A stretch of 64,000 bases of DNA, taken from the NCBI RefSeq assembly GCF_013402915.1, contig NC_050725.1, positions 1 to 64,000 on the forward strand, given 5' to 3'. Below the pieces are notes generated by a model. That model ran no database searches. It was given only the letters and a program-made list of their open reading frames with translations, and was not told the DNA's origin. Made by a program: the position numbers and the translations under genes. The DNA is from Zygotorulaspora mrakii. Its lineage: Eukaryota > Ascomycota > Saccharomycetes > Saccharomycetales > Saccharomycetaceae. Of the stretch, positions 9,808 through 19,458 are shown piece by piece; the first letter of the stretch is position 1; the number at the start of each line of letters is the position of its first letter.

Positions 9808-9987
9808 ATGTCCTTGGTAAATGAGGCATCTATGGGAAATTCTGGCTTGCGCCAAACTCACCAGCTCTCGAAGTCTGTCTTACCGTGCCCAGGCGTGAGA
9901 TGCAGGCCGGACATGCGGTTGATTGAAAGCCCACCCTTCAAGTTTGTGCTGGCTGTGCTGGGAGACCCTGATACCTCTAGCCATTAG
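9808..9987 (+). pseudogene. Possible degenerate relic of an aldo-keto reductase N-terminus
   Basis: An ATG-initiated frame begins MSLVNEASMGNSGL, sharing 8 of 14 residues (M, S, L, V, G, N, G, L) with the N-terminus of the intact reductase at 10606. After that, similarity fades and the frame stops at 60 codons. The synonymous codons differ from the intact gene, so a recent duplication is excluded. An old relic or chance are both possible. Confidence 0.25.
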
Positions 9988-10605
9988 TTTTCTTACCTGA
10001 GGGGCGACGTGCCATGTAACTATGTAAGTCGCAATACTTCTCGAAACTCTATTTCTGCTTCGCGAGTGCTGGGGTAGGAGGCCAAGAGGTTTGACTCTCG
10101 AAGATTGTTTTTCTTTTTTTTCCCACAATAGCCTTGGCGTTCACGTTGCGAGCGTTCACAGTAGAGCGTAAATACCTCATTGTTATAGTCTGAGTTACGA
10201 CAGGGAGCTGGTGAACGCCACGTTGGGCAAATCTGCGCAGCAAGCGGCTTCGATCGGAAGGCCTTATCTGTGCATGATCGGGGGAGAGAATGGAAAGAAC
10301 AGAAAAGATCGTTATGCGGTTGACTCAGTGGGCGAGATTGAGTGGACGTTCCTACAGGTGCTGAGCGCAGGTGGGTTTGGGTTTGTTTGTGACAATCTCG
10401 TTGGATAAGCGCGCGAGCAGGCGTCTGGTTCCCTTTATTCCAGCGCAAGTTACGGGGACTCGATTTTATATAAAGGGGGAGGGCTAGAACTGAGTTCGGG
10501 CAGTTGGGCTGCTGAGGAGCCACAAGCAGGACAAGAAGAAGGTCTCGTCTTTTTTACAGTCAGCCCCTTTCCGCAATCATTCCACGGTCAACGCACCAGG
10601 TCGCA

Positions 10606-11622
10606 ATGAGTTTAGTTAAGCAAGTCAAGTTTGGCAACACCGGTCTAAAAATCTCACCCATTATCGTGGGCTGTATGTCGTACGGCTCCAGCAAATGGTC
10701 GCCATGGGTCATGGATAATAAGGAAAAGGTGTTTGAGATACTGAAGTACTGCTACGACCGCGGAATCCGTACTTTCGATACCGCGGATGTGTATAGTAAC
10801 GGGAAAAGTGAACGGATGTTGGGGGAGTTCTTGAAGCACTACAACATCAACAGAGAAACAGTGGTTATCCTCACCAAGGTTCGTTTCGCTGTGAATGAGT
10901 CGATGGAGCTTCCGCTCAGTACCTTGTACAAAAAGGACGACGCGACGGCCTTGGCCCTCGCCAACCAGGGTGGGTTGTCGCGCAAGCACATATTGGATGG
11001 AGTGGCCAAGTCTGTGGAAAGATTGGGAACATATATCGACGTTTTGCAGATCCACAGAATGGACTACGATACTCCGATGGAGGAGACACTGAAGGCATTG
11101 AATGATGTCATCGAGAGAGGTGATGTCAGGTACATTGGTGGATCCAGCATGAAGGCTACTGAATTTGTGGAGATGCAATACATTGCCGAAAAGCACAATT
11201 GGTTCAAGTTTTCCAGTTGGCAATCGAAATATAACCTGGTATACAGGGAGGATGAGAGAGAGGTGATTCCGTATTCGAAGAAGCACAACATTGCCCTAAT
11301 TCCATGGTCCCCTAACAACAGGGGCCTACTGACCAGGCCATTTGGAGAGACGACAGCAAGATCTGACGCTGACCCTCGTTTGCAGCAGGTGACAGAGGAA
11401 GACAAAGAAATTATCAAGCGTATTGAAAAGGTGGCAAAAGATAAAGGCTTGACGATGGCGCAGGTCTCTTCGGCATGGGTCTTGAGTAAAGGTTGTTATC
11501 CAATTATCGGGTTGAGCTCTGTCGAGCGTGTCAAAGAAGCAATTGGTGCGCTTGACGTAACTTTTACTGAGGAGGAAAGTAAATATCTCGAAGAATGCTA
11601 CGCACCTAAGCCAGAGTTATGA
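10606..11622 (+). CDS. Aldo-keto reductase, YPL088W-like (putative aryl-alcohol dehydrogenase)
   Basis: 338-aa AKR. The N-terminal LVKQVKFGNTGLKISPI-type block and the C-terminal GCYPIIGLSSVERVKEAI block match S. cerevisiae YPL088W (342 aa). The catalytic set is Asp58, Tyr63, Lys91 and His150 (FDTADVYSNG, LTKV, LQIHRMDY). SKYNLVYREDEREVIPY and LIPWSPNNRGLLTRP are family hallmarks. It is distinct from the AAD gene upstream, so the two divergent reductases are paralogous families rather than a recent duplication. Predicted cytosolic NADPH-dependent carbonyl reductase; substrate unknown. The first ATG of the frame fits the family start exactly. Confidence 0.93.
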   Translation: MSLVKQVKFGNTGLKISPIIVGCMSYGSSKWSPWVMDNKEKVFEILKYCYDRGIRTFDTADVYSNGKSERMLGEFLKHYNINRETVVILTKVRFAVNESMELPLSTLYKKDDATALALANQGGLSRKHILDGVAKSVERLGTYIDVLQIHRMDYDTPMEETLKALNDVIERGDVRYIGGSSMKATEFVEMQYIAEKHNWFKFSSWQSKYNLVYREDEREVIPYSKKHNIALIPWSPNNRGLLTRPFGETTARSDADPRLQQVTEEDKEIIKRIEKVAKDKGLTMAQVSSAWVLSKGCYPIIGLSSVERVKEAIGALDVTFTEEESKYLEECYAPKPEL

Positions 11623-13803
11623 ACCGGTATGAAAATTATCTGTTTTGGGTCTCTTTTAGTTTAATAACAATCAGCAATGTTAATATGTAGTACAGAGATA
11701 GGGTCTGTGTGTAATCGACAAAAAGATTGCAACTCTATAGATGAAAGACATCTTATGTTCTCTGCAGTGGTAGGCTCTACTGGCATAACACCTCTCTTGT
11801 TGGTAAAAGGTTTATTTGAAACGCCGTTTGTGCGGATAGACATATGGGGATGCCGGCGCTTGAGAGCAATTTGGTCTTCGACAGCAGTGACTCTCATCCC
11901 ATTGTGAGAGCTTACTAAAGCTTCTCGAAGGCCTTGACTGCAGGAGATTCATTGGACTATATGCTTCTCGCAGAAGACGCTCAATAACTTCTTGACGTCT
12001 AAGGCCTCTTGAGGAAGGTTGGAAAACGCAGTATGTATCGTGTTCGGAGAGAGTTCCTTGTCAGGTAATGTGCTAGAAGTAATTACTGTGCCGAGTTTTT
12101 TGTATCTTTCAATGCACACGTTCTGCGTTAAATTATTAGGTCAAACCAAATAGCTCAAATCCTAACATGCTTTAATGGTTACTAAGAGCTAGTAAGATCT
12201 AGTAAGCACTAGTTTCTAGAAATTGTGAGGCACGATTATCAGACACATTTTTTAGTATTAACGTGTTGCTTAGAAATAAACCGGACTCATACTGAGTTTC
12301 CTTACTGGGACGCACTATAGTTTTCCCCAGGAAAGATGCCCATAGGACCTTATTTTTACAAACGTTTAAGGTCTTGCTTGCCGATTACATTGGTAATGGG
12401 CACAAGCTTAATCTCGTGCTCCTCCACGCTACAATATATTTACCTTTTTGTGCTAGAAAAAAGGAAAAGACTGATTAGTTCACCAGTATCCAATTTTTAG
12501 GCGGCACAGCATTGGAAAGATTCTTGCTGAACAAAGCATAGATTTCTTGTATCTTTAGCGATCAGGACAAGATAGGAACAAAGTTATGTGACTCCTCCTC
12601 CTCCTGTACAATTGGGAGTAGACTCGCTGCAGTTTCTCTGACGGTTTTGTTATTATTCGCAAATACGACTGTTTCAATCCAAACGCTCAGATAAGGAAGA
12701 AGCATCACATCCCAATGTCATTTTATCTACAGGACGCTCTACGACCGTAGAGAACCCAACAGAAATCTTACCAGTGACATCTATGGCTATAAAAATTGCC
12801 AAACTAGCTTGATGGTATTTTTTTGAAATACAATTAATAACCGTGAAAGTCTTTAAAAGTATCTCAATCGATCATGCGATCTGCTTTGTTAGCATCATTT
12901 TCAAATGTATCTCGGTCCCCGAGAATTCGATAATCTAATCTTCTTATGCGACTACTTTTAGTTTGAAGATATGGTATTTCGAGACTACAGCTGTTCTTAC
13001 AGACCCATTACAGAGCGCTCTTCCCACTTTTTCCTGTTGTCTTTCGTTTTTTACTTATGCAATACACTAATTTGTAGTCGTTGAAATTCTTTCGTTTATG
13101 TATGAACTAAATTAGTTTCAGTGGCCGAAACAGAAACATGTCTTGCACTCTTGTTTTGTTTTTTAATTATTCATGAGAGTTAGCATGCCTGGCTTACGAA
13201 TGTGGGAGGGTGGCTGAATAGTTAATGTTATAAGAACTGATATTCACTGAAGTACCACACAAAAAAGAATTTTCTTAATGCAGTACTTATAGGATTTCAA
13301 AGTGATTAAAAACGAGGAGTATTATCTGCTAGAGGAACGGCTGATACACAAGTTCAAGCGAAATTGAGTTAACTTTTTGCGTCAAAAACAAAAGTTTACA
13401 GTAGTAAAGAGCTTCACATCACAGACAATATATTTTTAGCTGAAAAAATTCCTTTTTTTTTTGGAACTGTTGATCATACTTCAATTATTTTATAACTATG
13501 GCATCATTTCTAAGACACTAGAAGTATTAAAAAAAATTGGGGCTGACCCTTTCAGACAAAGCAACGAAGTTTTGAAAAGTTTAAGTCAAGAAAAGGATGT
13601 TTTCACAACTTTTCATAAATTCAAGACCAATAACACGACAATGGAGGAAGTTTCAAAGTGCGAAAATCGTTTGATATAAATCATAAACAATCATATATAT
13701 TTATCCTTACTAACATCAAAATCGTTATTTACATGGTAACCTAAAATTTAAATTAATTTCCGTGCTAGACGAATGTTCCTGATAAAAAAGGTCCCTGTTT
13801 GAA
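11623..13803. other. 2.2-kb gene-poor spacer
   Basis: Lies between the converging 3' ends of the aldo-keto reductase and the transporter. Overlapping short frames at 11661-11907 on both strands have no recognisable features, and a frame at 13461-13679 starts with TTG and looks non-coding. Clustered TAGTAAG/CTAGTAAG words occur near 12185-12212. No RNA gene recognised. Confidence 0.4.
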
Positions 13804-15531
13804 TCACTTTTTGTGGAAAGGATTCCACCTTTTCGATTCAATGTCGTCATTTTTTTGTACCTCCATGTGATTAAAGCGCTCACTTGGAGGAATCCACGAA
13901 GCCGATTTCCATGGAGGTATACCTTCTTCGTATAATACATGTATATCTTCCAAAGATAGACCGCTGGTTTCTGGCAAGAAGAAGAAAACATACAAAAACA
14001 TTGCCACCAAACAACCAACGAAAACATAACCGTAGTAAAAATTAATGGCGTCTGTTATAAATGGAGTGAAAAATCCAATTAAAAACTGCCATAGCCAGTT
14101 AAATGCTGTTGAAATGGCCATACCCTTCGATTTTACCCTTGAGGGGAATGATTCTGCAACCACTATATAAGCCACCGGAGCCCAAGTTGTTGCGAAGAAG
14201 AATATATAGAACATTGTAAAAACAATCATACAATTTCCTGCACCCTTTGAACTTGGGGCATCTTGTCCGTTTGGATATAGTCTGGTAACACCCACACTCG
14301 CAAAGACGACCATGCAAACCAACATACCACCTGCACCCGACATCAGACACATACGACGACCAAGTTTATCGACCACAAACACTGCAACGATAGTAGAAAA
14401 CAAATTCACCGTTCCTATGATCACTGAAGTTTCAAAACCATCCGTAAGGCCAACAGATTTAAATATCGTGGTCCCATAAAAGAAAAAGTAGTTTTCACCA
14501 GTTAACTGTAAGAAAGATTGGACGAGACAGCCTGTAATCAAACGTTGCAAAATTTTTGATTTGGTTGAAAAAAGCTCACCCCACGAAGCCTCACCATTTG
14601 CTTTCTGGATCTCAATACCTTGAACGATTTGATCAATTTCACTCTCTACAAACTCGTGCTCCACTGGGACCCTGCTCAACCTGGCAATGGCACGACGAGC
14701 TTCCTCTATTCTTCCATTTTCTGCTAGATATCTGGGCGATTCTGGTATCAATAGCATTCCAATACATATAATGATTGCCCATGCAAAGCACAATCCTAAT
14801 GGAACTCTCCATTGAGCAGTGTCTTTATAGTTTCTAGTACTATAGCCAGCACAATATCCCAAAAATATACCAAGGGTAACCATCAACTGATACATAGAGA
14901 CTAGCGCACCTCTTAAATCCTTTGGTGCAATTTCAGATAAAAGCATCGGGCACAAAACAGAGCAACCACCACACCCTAAGCCGTAGATAATTTTCCCGAT
15001 AAAGTACTGATACCATTTTCCTGTTGCAGAAATCTGGATGATTGCTCCGACAACGTATATTACTACTACCATGATAATTGCAAGTCTTCTACCAAATATG
15101 TCACCCAGCTTGGCTAACAAAATTCCACCCAAAGCACACCCAACACTGAAAATAGCGACCAATAAACCCATCCTAACGTTACTGAGATAATACTGTCCAG
15201 TCGTGTGGCTGTACGAACCAAAGTTCTCTCTAAAGTTTTCCATATTGATAAACCCAGAAGTTATACCACTATCCCAACCGGGCAAGAAGCCTCCCAGAGA
15301 GACTGGAAAACAAAGAGTAACTATCAGTATATAGTAAAAAAAGCTCCTTTTAGGAGCTTCAGGTGCCGCTACATTCTCCAGCTCGGTATCTTTTAAATCT
15401 TGAAGCGACGCCTTATCTAGCGGCGTTGCAACTTGAGTCTCAATGCCTGGAGTTCCTTCAAATACATCTGCATTTTCTGGTGATCCTCTCGCAGTTGAAG
15501 CGTAGGAATCTGCAATACTTCCGGCCCTCAT
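13804..15531 (-). CDS. Polyol/hexose transporter, HXT13/HXT15/HXT17-like
   Basis: 575-aa MFS sugar transporter with about 12 predicted membrane segments after a hydrophilic N-terminus of about 65 residues. Family marks are GWDSGITSGFINM in the first loop, RMGLLVAIFSVGCALGG, KLGDIFGRR, PESPRYLAENGR, QSFLQLTGENYFFFYGTTIF, VDKLGRR, PVAYIVVAESFPSRVKSKGM and PETSGLSLEDIHVLYEEGI. The match is closest to S. cerevisiae Hxt13/Hxt15/Hxt16/Hxt17, which have been reported to carry mannitol and sorbitol. It is divergent from a mannitol dehydrogenase gene, the same arrangement as HXT13-DSF1 (YEL069C-YEL070W). A TTTATA at 15634-15639 (TATAAA on the gene strand) lies about 105 bp upstream. Plasma-membrane location expected. 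Polyol specificity is inferred from neighbour and family. Confidence 0.92.
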   Translation of the reverse strand: MRAGSIADSYASTARGSPENADVFEGTPGIETQVATPLDKASLQDLKDTELENVAAPEAPKRSFFYYILIVTLCFPVSLGGFLPGWDSGITSGFINMENFRENFGSYSHTTGQYYLSNVRMGLLVAIFSVGCALGGILLAKLGDIFGRRLAIIMVVVIYVVGAIIQISATGKWYQYFIGKIIYGLGCGGCSVLCPMLLSEIAPKDLRGALVSMYQLMVTLGIFLGYCAGYSTRNYKDTAQWRVPLGLCFAWAIIICIGMLLIPESPRYLAENGRIEEARRAIARLSRVPVEHEFVESEIDQIVQGIEIQKANGEASWGELFSTKSKILQRLITGCLVQSFLQLTGENYFFFYGTTIFKSVGLTDGFETSVIIGTVNLFSTIVAVFVVDKLGRRMCLMSGAGGMLVCMVVFASVGVTRLYPNGQDAPSSKGAGNCMIVFTMFYIFFFATTWAPVAYIVVAESFPSRVKSKGMAISTAFNWLWQFLIGFFTPFITDAINFYYGYVFVGCLVAMFLYVFFFLPETSGLSLEDIHVLYEEGIPPWKSASWIPPSERFNHMEVQKNDDIESKRWNPFHKK

Positions 15532-16805
15532 ATTTTTTTTTTCTTATGGTTATTCTTTTTTAAGATTTATTTTCTGAAGGATGATTATTTTTCCAGAGAC
15601 TTAACCATTTTTGAGAGGCTTAATAGCGCTCCATTTATACGTGTTTAATTTTTTGGTATGACCTCCATTCATTTCGAATATCAGATCCACCCGGAAGCAG
15701 GCTGTGTAAAAAAACAGCTAGCTGTCTCTTTTTTTTCTTTTTGCTCAATATTTGTCCCAGGTTTTGTTTATTACGAATACTCTTTTCGTTAGAGCTACTA
15801 TGGCTCGCATATATCGCAGGTGTGTATTTTATTATAACCTTTCCTCGTACGGATCGTGCCTGTAGCCCCACCATACAACGCGGTACGAACAAAAGAATGC
15901 TACCCCGTGTTTCTACCCCGTGTTTCTACCCCCACTTTTTCCTTTCGAGGAGCGTTTCGCTCGAAACAGGTCGCATACGTGCTAGTTTCTCCTTTCTTTT
16001 TCCTCGGGTCAATCCCTTTCCCCGAAGCGCCATAATTCACGAAAGCTAATTGGTTGACAATTTCAAATTGATTGAGCGCGGGGGTGGGGTGTGCAGGCCA
16101 AAAAACAAAACAACGTGCCTATTTGCCCCACCGTTTACTATTGGTTTTTTCTGGAAAAACAACCAATTGCTAAAAGAAAAGACATTTCATGGGAATAAGA
16201 AATAAGTCCCAAACAGCTATCGATACAGAACCATGAAATGACAAACATCGAGGCTAAAAGTAGTAATTCCTTTTCGTTCGACCTCTCACCCCATATTTTT
16301 TTTACGTTCCCCAGAGTATTAGGCAGCTCCGAGAGGTTGATTCGCAAGCGTGTTGTTACAATTGCACCTTATAATTCGCTCTATCCGGGGAAAAAATTTT
16401 TACATTAGTATTTCTGTTCTTTTTTCCTGACGTAATGTGAGAACCTCGCCCTTGGCCAAACGATACTACCGTTTGAGGTAAGATTTCGACCTTTTATTGT
16501 GTATAGTTAGAAGCTCAAGTCGTAATTACGTGTGCTCGTACATTTGTTGAAATGAGTTTACCATGCGCATATTGTCACAGTGATCCTTTCCCCCAAATTC
16601 TGATCTAACACGTTATGTGTTTTCAATAAAGAGCAAGTTTGAAGAGGAATTTTTTCAGAACATATAAAAAGGCTGGATGATGTCCACATTTTTTCTCCAC
16701 ATATTTTATTCCTCCTTCAGCTGTACTTATCCAAACAACAACTCGAAAGAGATAACAAAGAATTAACCAAACCAGATACGTATTTATATTTAGACCAACA
16801 TCAAT
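15532..16805. promoter_or_regulatory. Shared divergent promoter of the polyol transporter and mannitol dehydrogenase
   Basis: 1.27 kb with no gene. TATAAAAA at 16663-16670 lies 136 bp before the dehydrogenase ATG, and TATAAA on the minus strand (15634-15639) serves the transporter. GC-box words GCGGGG (16078-16083) and GTGGGG (16084-16089) resemble Mig1 glucose-repression sites. A TGACGTAA at 16428-16435 resembles a CRE/Sko1-type site. A 13-bp unit TACCCCGTGTTTC occurs twice in tandem at 15901-15926. Motifs are direct readings; regulation by glucose or osmostress is inference. Confidence 0.5.
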
Positions 16806-18320
16806 ATGACAAAAGATAACCAGACAACACCGGTTTCATTGAGCAACAATAGTATTAAAAATTGGCATATCCCTGACATCGAAGTCCCTAACTACTCAAG
16901 ACAGGGAGTTAAACAAGGGATTGTCCATTTAGGTGTGGGTGGTTTTCACCGCTCTCATTTGGCACTGTATATGCACCGATTAATGCAGCAGCATAACACC
17001 AAAGATTGGTCAATCTGTGGGGTGGGCTTGATAAAACCTGATGCAATCATGCGTGACGACCTAAACAGTCAGGATTGCTTATACACCTTGTTGGAACGTG
17101 GGATAGACAAAAGTACAACGCGTGTGATAGGATCAATTACCTCTTACATGTATGCACCTGAAAATCCAAGAGCTGTTATTGAGAAAATGGCTAATCCCGA
17201 TACACGCATCGTGTCTTTGACAGTTACGGAAAGTGGCTACTATCATAGTGAAGCAACGGCTTCTTTGCAAACAGAAGACCCTGCAATTGCCAACGATTTA
17301 AAGAATCCCGACACTCCTTGTACCATATATGGCTATTTGTACGAAGCTTTGTTAATCCGCTACAATAAAGGGCTTGCTCCATTCACTGTAATGTCCTGTG
17401 ACAATATGCCGGAAAATGGTAAAACGTTGAAATCCATGTTGATCGCTTTTGCAAAACTCAAGAATTCAAAAGTAGCAAGTTGGATTTCCAGTGAAGTGGC
17501 ATCACCTAACGCTATGGTAGATCGTGTCACTCCTAAGACGACTGATGATGATCGGGAATACTTGGCAAAAATCTTGGGGATAAAGGACAAATGTCCTGTC
17601 GTTTGTGAACCATTTATCCAATGGGTTCTTGAGGATCATTTTCCACAGGGCCGTCCCGACTGGGAGAAAGTTGGCGTTCAAGTTGTTTCGAATGTTGAGC
17701 CTTATGAATTGATGAAATTGCGCTTGTTAAATGGGGCCCATTCTGAAATGGGGTATCTAGGCTATTTAGCAGGCTACCAGTATATCCATGAGGTTGTGAC
17801 TGATCCTTTAATCAACAGATACATTCGTATTATGAACCGCGAAGAAGTCATTCCTTTGCTTCCAAAAATTGAGGGTGTTGATTTTGGTGAATATTCTCTA
17901 TCGGTTCTAGAAAGATTCTCCAATCCAGCAATCAAAGATCAAGTTTCTCGTATATGTTTAATGGGTTCTGGTAAAATGCCAAAATACGTCTTGCCTTCAA
18001 TTTCTGAACAGCTTGCTAAGCCTGATGGTAAGTTCGATCTCTTAACTTTAGGGGTTGCTGGATGGTTCCGTTATCTCAGAGGTGTCGACATGGTCGGAAA
18101 AGAGTTTGAAATTGAGGATGTGATGGCATCAACCTTGAAAGAAGCAGCTAATAAAGGTTGTGACGATCCCGCATCTTTGTTAGGAATTGAAACACTGTTT
18201 GGAGATGATTTGAGAAACAATAAGGCATTTGTAGACCAGCTAACAAATGATATGAAGCTAATTTCAAATAAAGGACCTTTGGAAGCTGTTAGAGCACGCT
18301 TGCTTGCATACAAGGACTGA
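16806..18320 (+). CDS. DSF1: Mannitol 2-dehydrogenase (DSF1/YNR073C-like)
   Basis: 504-aa polyol-specific long-chain dehydrogenase predicted to convert mannitol to fructose with NAD. An N-terminal dinucleotide-binding segment HLGVGGFHRSH spans residues 41-51. The catalytic block MKLRLLNGAHS supplies Lys304, Asn309 and His312, with the same spacing as Lys295, Asn300 and His303 of Pseudomonas mannitol dehydrogenase. Length matches S. cerevisiae Dsf1 (502 aa). SCDNMPENG (197-205) is also family-conserved. With the divergent HXT13/17-like transporter it forms an uptake-oxidation pair feeding fructose into glycolysis. Cytosolic; the ATG follows a TATA at 16663 and an A-rich leader. Confidence 0.95.
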   Translation: MTKDNQTTPVSLSNNSIKNWHIPDIEVPNYSRQGVKQGIVHLGVGGFHRSHLALYMHRLMQQHNTKDWSICGVGLIKPDAIMRDDLNSQDCLYTLLERGIDKSTTRVIGSITSYMYAPENPRAVIEKMANPDTRIVSLTVTESGYYHSEATASLQTEDPAIANDLKNPDTPCTIYGYLYEALLIRYNKGLAPFTVMSCDNMPENGKTLKSMLIAFAKLKNSKVASWISSEVASPNAMVDRVTPKTTDDDREYLAKILGIKDKCPVVCEPFIQWVLEDHFPQGRPDWEKVGVQVVSNVEPYELMKLRLLNGAHSEMGYLGYLAGYQYIHEVVTDPLINRYIRIMNREEVIPLLPKIEGVDFGEYSLSVLERFSNPAIKDQVSRICLMGSGKMPKYVLPSISEQLAKPDGKFDLLTLGVAGWFRYLRGVDMVGKEFEIEDVMASTLKEAANKGCDDPASLLGIETLFGDDLRNNKAFVDQLTNDMKLISNKGPLEAVRARLLAYKD

Positions 18321-19458
18321 GTAAAAAATGACTGGTGGTTTTTTTGATCTCTGCGATTCCGTTATCTTTCCGTCACATGTTATGTCTTACTATGTACGTC
18401 GGAATATGAAAATAATGAATTATATAATGAACTATATATATACTGAATGATGCTTGATATGTTTGAAAATAAAAAAATAAAGGGAATTTTATAAGCTAGA
18501 CGTATAGATTAAGAGACTCTCCACCAGTTTGAAGATATTTCTTCATCTGAGTTGCCATAAATGTCTCTTATACAACTTCAGACGTGTCAAATGAAGGTCC
18601 AGGAAAGCTCTCCCAACTAGTACCTGCAAAGCCTCAGCTCAATTATTTAGTATTCGGAGCAAAATACAATCCGCATGTTTCCACACCACCATAAGCATTA
18701 CCTAGGAAAATTGCAGAACACATGAAGATGAGACTTATCTACTGTTGCACAAGTATGCGGTAAAAGCGAGAACGCTATTGTATAAGTTTATCACAGTAGT
18801 TTAGTAAGTCCAAGAGGTACGCAAACAATAAATCTTTGGCCTGCTAAAAAAATTTATCATTAGGTTGCAAATGAGTAAGTACAATGCTAGCAGGGAACTT
18901 CGATCATGATTTTAATACCTATATTTATGATGAGTGTTCCGTTTGAGTGCACCCTTGTGATTAGATAATAATTTTGGTATATTAGTCTATAAATTGATGT
19001 CTATAAATCGGTTGTCTACCTTCGGAAGTGGTGCTTCTTCCAATTCCTGTTCTCAGGAAAAATTTTCAAAGGTAACGAGGCTATTAGTGCAAGTTATTCC
19101 ACAAAATGACCTCAAGCTCTATGTAATTCAAGTGTAATTGATTGAAGAGAGGTCCCTTAGAAAAAAACATGGTATCAATTATAGGGCAGAGTTAACCACA
19201 TGTGTAGTCTGAATCGAAGGCCTTTAAAATACGTGAAAACAATGTCCTACAAATGGACTCCTTTATCAGAACGATATACACACCGAAACATTCCTCATGC
19301 AGGAACTAATTGCCTAAAAGCACCAGCTGTAATGAGGAAAATGTAGAGCTAAGTAACTATGCCATTGCGCGAGGGTAAAAATGCCCTCATCAGAGGGGAA
19401 TTATGTCCAGGGGATCGTTCTTGTCTTTACAAATACCCAAAGTATTCTCTGGTCAAGC
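18321..19458. other. 1.14-kb spacer, no gene
   Basis: Between convergent DSF1-like and Dal5-family genes. Short frames only (for example 19359-19544, overlapping the permease end). No repeats or RNA genes recognised. Confidence 0.4.

Larger units (their letters stand above)
9219..10605. other. 1.39-kb divergent spacer between two aldo-keto reductase genes
   Basis: This separates AAD (minus strand) from the YPL088W-like gene (plus strand) and is more GC-rich than neighbouring spacers. It contains Yap1-type sites (9451-9543), a perfect hairpin (9764-9782), a possible coding relic (9808-9987) and a Gcn4-type TGACTCA at 10321-10327. No complete gene was seen. Confidence 0.5.

Noticed and set aside
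11661..11907. Pair of overlapping frames on both strands
   Set aside because: Neither shows a motif, signal peptide or family-like composition; no evidence for either strand.
13461..13679. 72-codon frame downstream of the polyol transporter
   Set aside because: Begins with TTG in a T-run, has no homology feature and lies in the 3' region of the transporter.
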